DNA of 64,000 nt from Pseudoroseomonas cervicalis (GCF_030818485.1 NZ_JAUTAJ010000004.1:909001-973000), one strand, 5' to 3'; positions 35,887-50,014 are shown, counted from the first letter of the stretch. Numbers and translations are program-made. The notes: generated by a model not told the origin, from the sequence alone.

Positions 35887-35890
35887 CGTG

Positions 35891-38806
<2,916 letters not shown>

Positions 38807-38827
38807 GTCAGGCTCCTGGGGGCGAGC

Positions 38828-38842
38828 GTTCGCATTGTGTTC
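38828..38842. promoter_or_regulatory. LexA (SOS) box upstream of uvrA
   Basis: GTTC-GCATTGT-GTTC, an exact match to the alphaproteobacterial LexA site GTTC-N7-GTTC, located 22-36 bases before the uvrA ATG in the 277-base divergent spacer with ssb. Confidence 0.85.
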
Positions 38843-39083
38843 CTGTTGTGCCAGGATTAATATACGGGGGGAAGAGGGCGCAACAGGCCCCGCGCTGCCA
38901 GACCGACCGGCGAGACGACCTCGGGGGGTGGCAACGTGGCAGCGGGATGGCTAGGTTGCGCCGACGCGCCCCGAAGGGCGCACATCAAGGTGATGATCCG
39001 CCCCGCCGGCCGGAACGCCAGCCCCGTTTGCAGGGGACGGGCCCCGGCCGCGCAGGGCCAGAACGGGTGAAGGACCAGACGGC

Positions 39084-39626
39084 ATGGCCGGCAGCGTCAA
39101 CAAGGTGATCCTGATCGGCAATCTGGGGAAGGACCCGGAGGTGCGGAATTTCCAGAATGGCGGGCGCGTGGTGAATCTGCGCCTCGCCACCACGGACACA
39201 TATAAGGACCGCGAGGGCAATCGCCAGGAGCGGACCGAGTGGCATTCGGTGGCCATCTTCAACGAGAAGCTGGGCGAGATCGCCGAGAAGTATCTGCGCA
39301 AGGGCAGCAAGGTCTATATCGAGGGCAAGCTCGAGACCCGGAAGTGGCAGGACCAGTCCGGCCAGGACCGCTACTCGACCGAGGTGGTGCTGCGCAATTT
39401 CGGCGGTGAGCTGACCCTGCTCGACGGCCGCGGCGAGGGCGGCGGCATGGGTGGCGGCGGCGGCTCCGAGGGCGGCGGTGGCTATGGCGGCGGTGGCCGC
39501 TCCTCCGGCGGCTATGGCGGCGGCGAGCGCAATGGCGGCTCGGGTGGCGGCGGCCGGCCGCAGCGCGGCGGCTGGGACGCGCCCAAGGGCGGCGGCAGCG
39601 ACCTGGACGACGACATCCCGTTCTGA
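39084..39626 (+). CDS. ssb: Single-stranded DNA-binding protein
   Basis: SSB of 180 residues. The OB fold covers residues 1-112 ([60 protein letters not shown]), followed by a Gly-rich linker and the acidic protein-interaction tip DDDIPF. The divergent uvrA-ssb arrangement is conserved in bacteria and often shares a LexA site, found here nearer uvrA. Confidence 0.97.
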   Translation: MAGSVNKVILIGNLGKDPEVRNFQNGGRVVNLRLATTDTYKDREGNRQERTEWHSVAIFNEKLGEIAEKYLRKGSKVYIEGKLETRKWQDQSGQDRYSTEVVLRNFGGELTLLDGRGEGGGMGGGGGSEGGGGYGGGGRSSGGYGGGERNGGSGGGGRPQRGGWDAPKGGGSDLDDDIPF

Positions 39627-39663
39627 GCGGCCTTGTGCCGCCCTGGCAGGTGCGGAGACCCAG

Positions 39664-39696
39664 CCCGCAGGCATCATCGATGCCTGCGGGTTTTTT
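39664..39696 (+). terminator. Rho-independent terminator of ssb
   Basis: A perfect 12-bp stem CCCGCAGGCATC/GATGCCTGCGGG with loop ATC and six T's (39691-39696). Confidence 0.93.
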
Positions 39697-39902
39697 CATT
39701 CCCGGCTGGCCTCCGGAGGCGGCCCGGCCGGTCTCCGCACCGGGCACACAGCTTCGGCATCTGGCTGACAAGGCCGGGAAGGGGCATTGCCGGGCCTGCC
39801 GGCTCTGCCAAGCTCCGCGCGCCATCGCCCCGGCGCCGCCATCGCTCGGGGTGGGAGCCGGACGCGGCTTCCGGATGGCGTCGTGTCCGGGGAGAGCAGA
39901 GC

Positions 39903-40625
39903 GTGAACGCTGCCGAGTTTCTGGAAGGGCTGAGGGCCGATCCGCTGGCCTTCCTGCGCCGCCATGTCTTCTACGTCGTCGGCCTGCCCTCGGGCACGGC
40001 GCACCGGCGCGAGCATTTCCCGTCCTTCCGCGCCGCCGGCGCCGCGGAGACGCCCAGCCTGACCATCCCGACCCGCTCCGTGCCGCCGCGTCGCGGGCTG
40101 TTCGAGATCGATGAAGACACCGCCAGCTTCGAGGGCTTCCAGACCGGCCTGGCCGGGCAACTCGGCCGCAGCCGGAGCCGCGACAAATTCACCCTGCGGC
40201 CCGCCGGTGGCGGCGCGGCCGACCGGCAGCTGGACGCCTGGTATGTGCCGATGAGCGACCAGCAATCCGGCGCTGTGACCTCCTATGTCGTGCTGCCCGG
40301 CGAGGGCGGGCCCGACATCGCGCTGACCTCGCAGCTTTCCGGCTGCACCTTCGGCCTCGGCATGGCGGCGCGGGATGGCAGCCGGATCGTCTCGCACACC
40401 AGGCCCGACCCGTCCTATGCGGGCGGGGCCGCCGGCAAGGCCGCCTTCGGCCCGATGGCGGACATCTTCGACCGCCAGTCCCGGCCGGGGCCGCGCGCCT
40501 ATGGCAACCCGGACAACCGGGCGACCATCATCGGCCTGCGCCAGCAGGGGCAGTGGCGCTTCTTCGCGCAGACCTACCAGACCCTGCCGAACCGGCTGCT
40601 GAGCGTCGAGCGGCTGAACGGCTGA
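39903..40625 (+). CDS. Unrecognised protein with LSGC Cys/His motif (CNF1/BLF1-like deamidase candidate)
   Basis: Protein of 240 residues starting at GTG 39903 (NAAEFLEGLRADPLAFLRR). I recognise no named family over the whole length. Residues 139-165 contain T142, LSGC (145-148) and H165. CNF1 and the Burkholderia factor BLF1 share an LSGC motif with catalytic cysteine, and in BLF1 a catalytic threonine lies six residues before the cysteine, as T142-C148 does here; the histidine follows somewhat further (17 against about 12-15). Flanking strands (AVTSYVVLPG, RIVSHTRPD, WRFFAQTYQTL) suit a beta-sandwich. A glutamine deamidase is therefore a hypothesis only. No signal peptide; no immunity-like gene or secretion system is adjacent. 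It lies between the ssb terminator and a convergent LysR gene. Confidence 0.7.
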   Translation: MNAAEFLEGLRADPLAFLRRHVFYVVGLPSGTAHRREHFPSFRAAGAAETPSLTIPTRSVPPRRGLFEIDEDTASFEGFQTGLAGQLGRSRSRDKFTLRPAGGGAADRQLDAWYVPMSDQQSGAVTSYVVLPGEGGPDIALTSQLSGCTFGLGMAARDGSRIVSHTRPDPSYAGGAAGKAAFGPMADIFDRQSRPGPRAYGNPDNRATIIGLRQQGQWRFFAQTYQTLPNRLLSVERLNG

Positions 40626-40634
40626 GGCCCGGCC

Positions 40635-41510
40635 TCAGGCCGCGCCGCCGGCCTCGGCCGCCAGCCAGTCGCGCAGCCGGGCCAGCGCCGGCTCGCCGGC
40701 GCGTTCGGCATCGTGCAACAGGGTGAAGTGGCGCGAGGTCGGCCGCAGATAGGGGTGCGGCGCCGCCACCCGCCCGGCGGCCAAATCCGGCCCGACCAGG
40801 GCCTGGATGGCCAGGGCGACGCCCAGCCCCTCCGCCGCCGCGTCCAGCGCCAGAGCGATGCTCTCGAAGCGCGGGCCGCGCCTTGCATCCACCCCCTCGA
40901 TGCCGGCGGCGGCCAGCCAGCGCGGCCAATCCTCCGGCCGCTGCCGCGAATGCAGCAGCGGCTCCCGCCGCCAGTCGAAGCCGGCCAGGCGGGAGGGGGC
41001 GCAGACCGGCAGTATGGCGATCGGCACCAGCGGCAGCATGGCCAGGCCCGGGCGCGGCCTGGCATCGGTCACCGCGATCACCGCGTCGAAGGCACCGGGG
41101 GAGAGCTCCAGCGGGTCGGCGCTGGTCTCGAGCTCGATCTCCAAGCCCGGATGGGCGGCGCGCAGCCGGCTCCAGCGCGGGATCAGCCAGCGGCTGGCGA
41201 ACAGGGTGTAGGCGCCGATGCGCAGCCGCTGCGGCGCCGCGTGGCGCATGGCGCCCAGGCCGGTGGCGATGCGGTCCAGCCCCTCCCGCGCCGCGGCGAA
41301 CAGCGTCTCCCCGGCCGGGGTCAGCTGCAGCCCGGCGGCCGTGCGGGTGAAGAGCGCGGTGCGCAGCTCCTCCTCCAGCGCCCGCACGCCGCGGCTGACG
41401 GCGCCGGGTGTCACCGACAGCTCGGCCGCCGCGCGGGTGACGCTGCGGTGGCGCGCCGCCGCCTCGAAGCTGCGCAGCGCGACCAGGGAGGGAAGGCGGC
41501 GATAGGTCAT
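40635..41510 (-). CDS. LysR-family regulator, GcvA-like
   Basis: LTTR of 291 residues. The N-terminus RRLPSLVALRSFEAAARHRSVTRAAAELSVTPGAVSRGVRALEEEL is the GcvA/AmpR-type DNA-binding domain, and the effector domain begins LRIGAYTLFASRWLIPRWSRL. It diverges from the acyl-CoA dehydrogenase gene with 114 bases between starts, and probably controls that gene and the TctC gene after it. Confidence 0.92.
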   Translation of the reverse strand: MTYRRLPSLVALRSFEAAARHRSVTRAAAELSVTPGAVSRGVRALEEELRTALFTRTAAGLQLTPAGETLFAAAREGLDRIATGLGAMRHAAPQRLRIGAYTLFASRWLIPRWSRLRAAHPGLEIELETSADPLELSPGAFDAVIAVTDARPRPGLAMLPLVPIAILPVCAPSRLAGFDWRREPLLHSRQRPEDWPRWLAAAGIEGVDARRGPRFESIALALDAAAEGLGVALAIQALVGPDLAAGRVAAPHPYLRPTSRHFTLLHDAERAGEPALARLRDWLAAEAGGAA

Positions 41511-41624
41511 GCGGCGTTGAGCCTAGCTCAACGAGGGCTGCGAACAAATCGATTGGCGCCGGCGGGGGCTGCGGCCAGCCTTGCCGGGCCGGCGCGCTCC
41601 GGCCCAGCACCAAGAGGAAACGCC

Positions 41625-43331
41625 ATGCATCTCCGTCCCCCCGGCCCGCCCGCCGGTGCCGAGGCGATTCCGGACAGCCACGGGCTGAACCTGTTCCGCG
41701 CCGATCCGGTGCTGGGGCGGCTCGCCTCGCTCTATCTGCCGCCCGACCTCGCCGCGCATCTGGCGCCGCAGCTGGACCGGCTGGGCGGGTTGGCCGGCGG
41801 CGCGCTGGACATGCTGGCCATGGCGGCGGACCACAATCCGCCGGTGCTGCGCATGCGCAACCGCCGTGGTGAGGACGCCCAGAGCATCGACTACCACCCC
41901 GCCTACCGGGAGATGGAGCGGCTGGCCTTCGGCGAGTTCGGCCTGGCCGCGCTGTCGCATCGCGGCGGTGTGCTGGGCTGGGACGCGCCGATGCCGCCGG
42001 CGGCCAAATACCTGCTGACCTATCTCTTCGTGCAGGCGGAGTTCGGCCTGTGCTGCCCGGTCAGCATGACCGACAGCCTGACCCGCACCCTGCGGAAATT
42101 CGGCGACCCCGCGCTGGTCGCCCGCTACCTGCCGGCGCTGACCAGCCAGGATCTGGACAGTCTGCACCAGGGCGCGATGTTCATGACCGAGCAGGGCGCC
42201 GGCTCTGACATCGCCGCCACGGTGGTGCGCGCGGCCCCGCGCGAGGATGGCAGCTGGGCGCTGAGCGGCGACAAATGGTTCTGCTCCAACCCCGATGCCG
42301 GGCTGGCCATGGTGCTGGCGCGGCGGGAAGGGGGGCCGCCCGGGCTGAAGGGTGTTTCCCTGTTCCTGCTGCCCAGGACCCTGCCGGATGGCACGCCCAA
42401 CCATCACCGCATCGTCCGGCTGAAGGACAAGCTCGGCACCCGCTCCATGGCCTCGGGCGAGGTCAGCATGAACGGCGCCATCGCCTGGCTGGTAGGGGAG
42501 CCTGAGGCCGGCTTCCGCCAGATGGCCGACATGGTGAACAATTCCCGCCTGTCCAACGGCGTGCGCGCCGCCGGCATGATGCGCCGCGCGGTGACCGAGG
42601 CGTTGTTCATCGCGCATCGCCGCGTCGCCTTCGGCAAGCGCCTGGTCGAGATGCCGCTGATGCAGCGCCAGCTGGCCAAGATGCTGCTGCCGATGGAGCA
42701 GGCCCGCAGCATGGTGTTCCAGGCGGCCGAGGCGCTGCGCCGCGCCGATGCGGGGGAGGAGGGCGCCTACGCCCTGCTGCGCATCCTGACGCCGCTGCTG
42801 AAATTCCGCGCCTGCCGCGACGCCCGCAAGGTGACGGGCGACGCGATGGAGGTGCGCGGCGGCTGCGGCTACATCGAGGAATGGTCGGATGCCCGGCTGC
42901 TGCGCGACGCGCATCTCGGCAGCATCTGGGAGGGGACGAGCAACATCGTCGCCCTCGACGTGCTGCGCGCCGCGGCGCGGGAGGGGTCGCTGCCGGTGCT
43001 GCGCGCGCATGTGCATCAGCTGCTCGGCAATAGCGGCGCCCTGCCCGAGGCGCTGCCGGCGCTGGACCGCGCTGTGGCCCTGGCCGAGGCGGCGCAATCC
43101 GACCCGGCGCTGGCCCGCCAGGCGGCCTCGGCGCTCTATCACGTCACCTCCGCTGCCAGCCTCGCCTGGGAGGCCGCGCGCCTCGGCGAGCCGGCGCGGC
43201 ACGAGATCGCCCGGCTGGTGCTGCGGCACCGGGTCCTGCCGCGCGATCCGCTGGATCCGGCATCGCCCGATGCCGCAACGCTCCGGGGCCTGCTGAACGA
43301 TCCCGGCGCGACCATGGGAGAGACCGCATGA
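41625..43331 (+). CDS. Acyl-CoA dehydrogenase family protein (AidB-like)
   Basis: Flavoprotein of 568 residues. ACAD features: GAMFMTEQGAGSDIAATVVRA, WALSGDKWFCSNPDAGLAM, SRLSNGVRAAGMMRRAVTEAL, RGGCGYIEEWSDARLLRDAHLGSIWEGTSNIVALDVL. Length, an N-terminal extra domain and the C-terminal helical tail match the AidB/isovaleryl-like long ACADs rather than the 380-residue type. Substrate unknown. ATG 41625 follows AAGAGGA. It is translationally coupled to a TctC receptor (ATGA overlap), implying that its substrate is imported as a carboxylate. Confidence 0.9.
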   Translation: MHLRPPGPPAGAEAIPDSHGLNLFRADPVLGRLASLYLPPDLAAHLAPQLDRLGGLAGGALDMLAMAADHNPPVLRMRNRRGEDAQSIDYHPAYREMERLAFGEFGLAALSHRGGVLGWDAPMPPAAKYLLTYLFVQAEFGLCCPVSMTDSLTRTLRKFGDPALVARYLPALTSQDLDSLHQGAMFMTEQGAGSDIAATVVRAAPREDGSWALSGDKWFCSNPDAGLAMVLARREGGPPGLKGVSLFLLPRTLPDGTPNHHRIVRLKDKLGTRSMASGEVSMNGAIAWLVGEPEAGFRQMADMVNNSRLSNGVRAAGMMRRAVTEALFIAHRRVAFGKRLVEMPLMQRQLAKMLLPMEQARSMVFQAAEALRRADAGEEGAYALLRILTPLLKFRACRDARKVTGDAMEVRGGCGYIEEWSDARLLRDAHLGSIWEGTSNIVALDVLRAAAREGSLPVLRAHVHQLLGNSGALPEALPALDRAVALAEAAQSDPALARQAASALYHVTSAASLAWEAARLGEPARHEIARLVLRHRVLPRDPLDPASPDAATLRGLLNDPGATMGETA

Positions 43332-44290
43332 TCGGACGTCGCATCCTTCTTGGCACCGCGGCGCTGGCGCCGCTGGCCCGGCCGGCCCTGGCGCAGCCGG
43401 GTGGCCGGCCGGTCACCCTGGTGGTGCCCTTCTCGCCCGGCGGCCCCACCGACCTGATCGCCCGCCGCCTGGCCAACAGCCTGGGCGAGACGCTGGGCCA
43501 GGTGGTGGTGGTGGAGAACCGCGCCGGCGCCGGCGGCAATATCGGGGCGGAGCTGGTGGCGCGCAGCGCGCCGGACGGGCAGACGGTGCTGTTCGGCACC
43601 TCCGGCCCGCTGGCCATCAACCGCATGCTCTATCCGGGCCAGGCCTATGACCCGGCGAAGGATTTCGCCGCCATCGCGCCGCTCGGCCGGATCCCGAACG
43701 TGCTGGCGGTGAACGGCAGCGTGGCGGCGAACAACGTCCAGGAACTGATCGCGCTGTCGAAGCGGGAGCGGCTCTCCTACGGCTCCTCCGGCAATGGCGC
43801 CTCCTCGCACCTGGCCGGGGCGCTGTTCAACAGCATGGCGGGCACCCGCATCGAGCACATTCCCTATCGCGGCACCGGCCCGGCGCTGAACGACCTGCTG
43901 GCCGGGCATATCGCCATGGTCTTCACCGATGTGCTGACGGCGCTACCGCATGTGCAGGGCGGCCGGGTGCGGGCGCTCGGCATCACCACGCTGGAGCGAT
44001 CTTCCGTGCTGCCCGACCTGCCGACGGTGGCCGAGCAGGGGCTGCGCGGCTACGACGCCTCGGTCTTCTTCGGTCTGGTGGTGGCCGCCGCCACCCCGGC
44101 GCCGCTGCGCGAGCGGCTGCGCGCCGCGATGGACCGCGCCGTCGCCCAGCCCGAGACCCGCGGCTTCCTGGAAAGCCAGGGCATGCAGATCGCGCCCGCG
44201 CTGACGCCGGAGGCCCTGACAGGGCTGATGGCCTCCGAGACCGAGCGCTGGGCGCGGGTGATCCAGGAGGCAGGCGTCCGGCTGGAGTGA
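43328..44290 (+). CDS. TctC/Bug family tripartite tricarboxylate binding protein
   Basis: Third complete receptor in the window, 320 residues. The signal peptide is MIGRRILLGTAALAPLARPALAQ; the mature chain has VTLVVPFSPGGPTDLIARRL, VVVVENRAGAGGNIGAELVARSAPDG and IEHIPYRGTGPALNDLLAGHIAM. It overlaps the acyl-CoA dehydrogenase stop by four bases and is the last gene of that unit. Confidence 0.92.
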   Translation: MIGRRILLGTAALAPLARPALAQPGGRPVTLVVPFSPGGPTDLIARRLANSLGETLGQVVVVENRAGAGGNIGAELVARSAPDGQTVLFGTSGPLAINRMLYPGQAYDPAKDFAAIAPLGRIPNVLAVNGSVAANNVQELIALSKRERLSYGSSGNGASSHLAGALFNSMAGTRIEHIPYRGTGPALNDLLAGHIAMVFTDVLTALPHVQGGRVRALGITTLERSSVLPDLPTVAEQGLRGYDASVFFGLVVAAATPAPLRERLRAAMDRAVAQPETRGFLESQGMQIAPALTPEALTGLMASETERWARVIQEAGVRLE

Positions 44291-44563
44291 GGCGGGGGAC
44301 TCGGTCCTGGGTCCGCCGCAGCGGTGACGCCGGGTACCCGCTGACGCGAAGTTGCCGGCCGTGGGGCGGCGGGCGTGAGTGTTCAACTTCGCCGGACACC
44401 GCCATATCTGTCCTCCGTATTGATCCTGGCCGTTCCGCTCCCGACCCGACGCCGCCCCGCGGTTGCCGGGATGGCGCGGAACGGCCTAGGTATCGCAGCG
44501 CAATCCGGGAACGGCCCGCTCCGGCGGGCCGTCTCGCTACGGACGACAGGACGCCCCGATACC
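44291..44563. promoter_or_regulatory. Fructose operon upstream region
   Basis: The 273-base spacer contains an inverted repeat GCGAAGTTG/CAACTTCGC (44346-44354, 44384-44392) and three copies of GGAACGGCC: inverted at 44428-44436, direct at 44478-44486 and 44508-44516. These are candidate operator or promoter elements for the PTS operon. The upstream part of the fruB open frame runs through this DNA but has no homology. Confidence 0.45.
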
Positions 44564-47074
44564 GTGATTCTCTCCGCCGACCGCATCCGTCTCGCCGCAG
44601 CCCCCGCCGACAAGGACAGCGCCATCCGCGAGGCGGCGCAGCTCCTGGTCAAGTCCGGCGCCATCGACGCCGCCTATGCCGACAGCATGCTGCGGCGCGA
44701 GCAGGAGGCGGACACCTTCCTGGGCAATGGCATCGCCATCCCGCATGGCCAGCGCGGCGATCGCGGGCTGATCCGGCAGACCGGCATCGCCGTGCTGCAG
44801 GTGCCGCAGGGGGTGCGCTGGAATGGCGAGGATGTGGCGCATCTGGTGGTCGCCATCGCCGCCCAGGGCGATGAGCATATCGCCGTGCTGCGCCGCCTGA
44901 CCGATGTGCTGGGCGAGTCCGACCTGGCCGCCCGGCTGGCGCAGACCGGCGACAAGGCCGAGATCCTTCGCGCCCTCGATCCCGATGCGCCGGCCGGCGG
45001 CGAGGCGCCGGCGGTGGCGGCCGCCGCCGCCCCGCCCGGTGGCGGGCTGACGGCCGAGGTGCAGGCCCCGGCCGCCGCCGGCATGCATGCGCGCCCGGCG
45101 CGGGTGCTGGTGCAGGCGGCGAAGGGCTTCCAGTCCCGCATCACCCTGCATCATGGCGGCCGCAGCGCCGATGCGCGCAGCATGATCGCGCTGCTGCAGC
45201 TCGGCGCCGGGCCGGGGGCCGCCATCACGCTGGAGGTCTCCGGCCCCGATGAGGCGGCGGCGCTGGCCGCTCTGCGCCAGGCCTTCGCCGAACAGCTGGG
45301 CGACGACGATGCCGCCGCATCCGGCCCCGCCGACACCGCCCCCGCGACGGTGGCGGCCGATGAGCCGTTGGAGCCCGGCGCCATTGCCGGGCTGCCGGCC
45401 AGCCCCGGCATCGCCATCGGCGTGCTGCACCGCTTCCGCTCCGAGGCGGCGGGCTATGCGGCCACCGCTTCCGACCCGCTGGGCGAGAAGGCGGCGCTGG
45501 AGGCCGCGCTGGAGGCCGCGCGCGCCGAGCTGAAGACCATGGCCAGCGAGATGGCCCAGCGCGTCGGCGACAAGCACGCCGCCATCTTCGCCGCGCATGA
45601 GGAGTTCCTCGAGGACCCCGAGCTGCTGGCCGAGGCGCGCGCCGCGATCGACTCCGGCGCCTCCGCCCCCGCCGGCTGGATGCGGGCGGCCGAGGCGCGG
45701 GCTGGCGCGCTGGCCGGCATGGGCGACCCGCTGCTGGCGGCCCGCGCCACCGACATGAAGGATGTCGCCCGCCGCGTGCTGCGCCAGCTGGTGGGCGGCG
45801 GGGAGGCGGCGACGGCGCCGCTGCCGCAGGATGCCATCATCCTGGCCGAGGATCTGACGCCCTCGGAGACCGCCAATCTCGACCCGGCGCGGGTGGTCGG
45901 CCTGGCCACGGCGGCGGGCGGGCCGACGGCGCACACCGCCATCCTGGCGCGCGCCCTGGGCATCCCCGCCATCGTCGCCGCCGGCCCCGGCGTGCTGGCG
46001 CTGGCCGATGGCACGCGCGCCGTGCTGGATGGCGAGCGCGGCCGGCTGATCCCCGATCCGGACGAGGCGGTGCTGGAGCGCGCCCGCGCCGCCAAGGAGC
46101 AGGGCGCCGCGCGGGCCGAGGCGGCGCGCCAGGCCGCCTTCCGCCCCGCCATCACCCGCGATGGCCACCGGGTCGAGGTCGCGGCCAATGTCCGCCGGCC
46201 GGAGGAGGCCATCGAGGCCGTCGCCGCCGGCGCCGAGGGCAGCGGCCTGGTGCGTAGCGAGTTCCTCTTTGACGAACGCGCCGAACCGCCGACCGAGGAG
46301 GAGCAGTTCGACCTCTATCGCCGCCTGGCGGAAGGCTTCGGCGGGCTGCCGGTGGTGCTGCGCACCCTGGATGCCGGCGGCGACAAGCCGCTGCGCTTCG
46401 TGCGCCACCCGGTGGAGGCCAACCCCTTCCTCGGCCTGCGCGGGCTGCGCCTGTCGCTGGCCGAGCCGGCGCTGTTCCGCGCGCAGATCCGCGCTGCCCT
46501 GCGCGCCGCCCGGCATGGCGATCTGCGCATCATGCTGCCGATGGTGGACGGGCTGGCCGATCTCCGCGCCGCGCGCGAGATCATCGAGGCCGAGCGCGCC
46601 GCCCTGGCCACGCCGCCGGTGGAGGTCGGCATCATGGTCGAGGTGCCCTCGGCCGCGGTGATGGCGGACCAGCTGGCGCGGGAGGCGGATTTCTTCTCGA
46701 TCGGCACCAACGACCTGACGCAATACGCGCTCGCGGTGGACCGGCTGCACCCGACGCTCGGCGCGCGCTCCGACGCGCTGGACCCGGCGGTGCTGCGGCT
46801 GATCGACATGACGGTGAAGGCGGCGCATGCGCGCGGCCGCTGGGTCGGCGTCTGCGGCAACATGGCGGCCGACCCGATGGCGGCGCCGATCCTGCTGGGC
46901 CTTGGTGTCGACGAGCTCTCCGTCTCCATCCCCAATGTGGCGGCGCTGAAGGCGCAGATCCGCGCGCTGTCCATGGCCGAGGCCGAGGCGGCGGCGCGCC
47001 TGGCGCTGAACTGCGCCACGGCGGCGGAGGTGCGGGCCCTGCCCAGCCTGCGGAAGCTCGGCCATGCCGGCTGA
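44564..47074 (+). CDS. fruB: Fructose PTS multiphosphoryl transfer protein (EIIA-HPr-EI)
   Basis: One chain of 836 residues carries phosphate from PEP to the fructose permease. The EIIA(Fru) domain (1-145) has H61 in GIAIPHGQ; the HPr domain (about 165-250) has H175 in AAGMHARPARV; enzyme I (about 270-836) has H457 in GGPTAHTAILAR, with the PEP site LRTLDAGGDKPLRF and FFSIGTNDLTQY. An open frame begins at 44375, but the homology starts at VILSADRIRL, so GTG 44564 is chosen. It heads fruB-fruK-fruA. The fusion makes this PTS independent of general EI/HPr. Confidence 0.94.
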   Translation: MILSADRIRLAAAPADKDSAIREAAQLLVKSGAIDAAYADSMLRREQEADTFLGNGIAIPHGQRGDRGLIRQTGIAVLQVPQGVRWNGEDVAHLVVAIAAQGDEHIAVLRRLTDVLGESDLAARLAQTGDKAEILRALDPDAPAGGEAPAVAAAAAPPGGGLTAEVQAPAAAGMHARPARVLVQAAKGFQSRITLHHGGRSADARSMIALLQLGAGPGAAITLEVSGPDEAAALAALRQAFAEQLGDDDAAASGPADTAPATVAADEPLEPGAIAGLPASPGIAIGVLHRFRSEAAGYAATASDPLGEKAALEAALEAARAELKTMASEMAQRVGDKHAAIFAAHEEFLEDPELLAEARAAIDSGASAPAGWMRAAEARAGALAGMGDPLLAARATDMKDVARRVLRQLVGGGEAATAPLPQDAIILAEDLTPSETANLDPARVVGLATAAGGPTAHTAILARALGIPAIVAAGPGVLALADGTRAVLDGERGRLIPDPDEAVLERARAAKEQGAARAEAARQAAFRPAITRDGHRVEVAANVRRPEEAIEAVAAGAEGSGLVRSEFLFDERAEPPTEEEQFDLYRRLAEGFGGLPVVLRTLDAGGDKPLRFVRHPVEANPFLGLRGLRLSLAEPALFRAQIRAALRAARHGDLRIMLPMVDGLADLRAAREIIEAERAALATPPVEVGIMVEVPSAAVMADQLAREADFFSIGTNDLTQYALAVDRLHPTLGARSDALDPAVLRLIDMTVKAAHARGRWVGVCGNMAADPMAAPILLGLGVDELSVSIPNVAALKAQIRALSMAEAEAAARLALNCATAAEVRALPSLRKLGHAG

Positions 47075-47081
47075 GCCCGCC

Positions 47082-48008
47082 ATGCCGCGCATTGCCACCG
47101 TCACGCTGAACCCGGCGCTGGATTTGACCATCCCGTTGCCGCAGCTGGTGCGGGGCAGCGTCAACCGCGCCGGCGCGGCCGAGCTGCGGCCGGCGGGGAA
47201 GGGGGTCAATGTCTCCGTCATGCTCGCCGTCCTTGGCGAGGCCTCGCGCGCCACGGGGCTGCTGGGGGCGGCGGATCTGCCGGTCTTCGAGGCCTTCCTG
47301 GCGCCGCTCGGCATCCAGGGCGACTTCCAGCCGGTGCCCGGCCGCTGCCGCATCAATGTGAAGCTGGTGGAGACCGGGGAGGGCGAGGTCACCGATATCA
47401 ACCCGCCCGGCCCGACCGTCGACGATGCGGCGCTGCAGGCCATGCTGCGGCGGCTGCAGCCGGCGCCGCGCATCGCCGTGCTGTCCGGCAGCCTGCCGCC
47501 CGGCCTCGGCCCGGCGGCGCTGGCCAGCGTGCTGGCCCGGCTGAAGGCGGATGGCAGCCTGGTGGTGCTGGACAGCAGCGGCCCCGCCTTCGAGGCTGCC
47601 CTGGCCGAGGGGCCGGCCCTGGTGAAGCCCAATCGCGACGAGCTTTCGGCCCTGCTCGGCCGGCCATTGCCCGACCGTGCCGCGCTGCTGCAGGGCGCGC
47701 GGGAGCTGCAGGCCCGCGGCATCGGCCATGTCGTCGTCTCGGCCGGCGGGGAGGGCGCGCTCTTCGTGCTGCCCGAAGCCTGCCTCTGGGCCAAGCCGCC
47801 GCGCGTGGCACTGACCACCACGGTGGGCGCTGGCGATGCCATGGTGGCGGGGCTCACCGCCGCGCTGGCCCGTGGCCTGGACCCCGAGGCGATGGCGCGG
47901 CTGGCCACCGGCTGCGCCGCCGCCGCCGTCTCCCGCCCCTCCGGCGGGCTGCCGGCCCTGGCCGAGATCGAGCGGCTGGCCGGCGCCACCCATGTCGAAT
48001 TCCTCTGA
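47082..48008 (+). CDS. fruK: 1-phosphofructokinase
   Basis: PfkB-family kinase turning fructose-1-phosphate into fructose-1,6-bisphosphate. The 308-residue protein has RIATVTLNPALDLTIPLP, GKGVNVSVMLAVLGE, KPNRDELSALLGRPL and the anion-hole/catalytic GAGDAMVAGLTAAL. ATG 47082 matches family starts and lies seven bases after fruB; ATG 47064 would overlap fruB by eleven bases. Confidence 0.95.
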   Translation: MPRIATVTLNPALDLTIPLPQLVRGSVNRAGAAELRPAGKGVNVSVMLAVLGEASRATGLLGAADLPVFEAFLAPLGIQGDFQPVPGRCRINVKLVETGEGEVTDINPPGPTVDDAALQAMLRRLQPAPRIAVLSGSLPPGLGPAALASVLARLKADGSLVVLDSSGPAFEAALAEGPALVKPNRDELSALLGRPLPDRAALLQGARELQARGIGHVVVSAGGEGALFVLPEACLWAKPPRVALTTTVGAGDAMVAGLTAALARGLDPEAMARLATGCAAAAVSRPSGGLPALAEIERLAGATHVEFL

Positions 48009-48050
48009 CGTCTTCGCGGCGCTGCCGCCCCATGCCAATGGACGAGTGCC

Positions 48051-49826
<1,776 letters not shown>

Positions 49827-49875
49827 GGCGTCCGGAGGCGGGGGCAGGGAGGCCCGCGGCGGCGCCGGCGGCCGT

Positions 49876-49904
49876 TTGGCGGAACGCGCCGGAACGGCTA
49901 TAAG
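49876..49904 (+). promoter_or_regulatory. Probable gyrA promoter
   Basis: TTGGCG (49876-49881), 17 bases, TATAAG (49899-49904), about 110 bases before the gyrA start in a 188-base spacer. Confidence 0.6.
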
Positions 49905-50014
49905 GTTCCGGATATTCCTGGGGGAAGGGCGGGGCGGCGAAAGCCGGCCCGGCCGCTGCCCGGGGGCCCAGCCCCCCGCCGCGCAGACCCCGTTCAGCTG
50001 CATGGGATGACCGC

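Noticed and set aside
44375..44563. 63-residue N-terminal extension of fruB
   Set aside because: The segment has no similarity to EIIA starts and overlaps the repeat-rich upstream region; GTG 44564 fits better.
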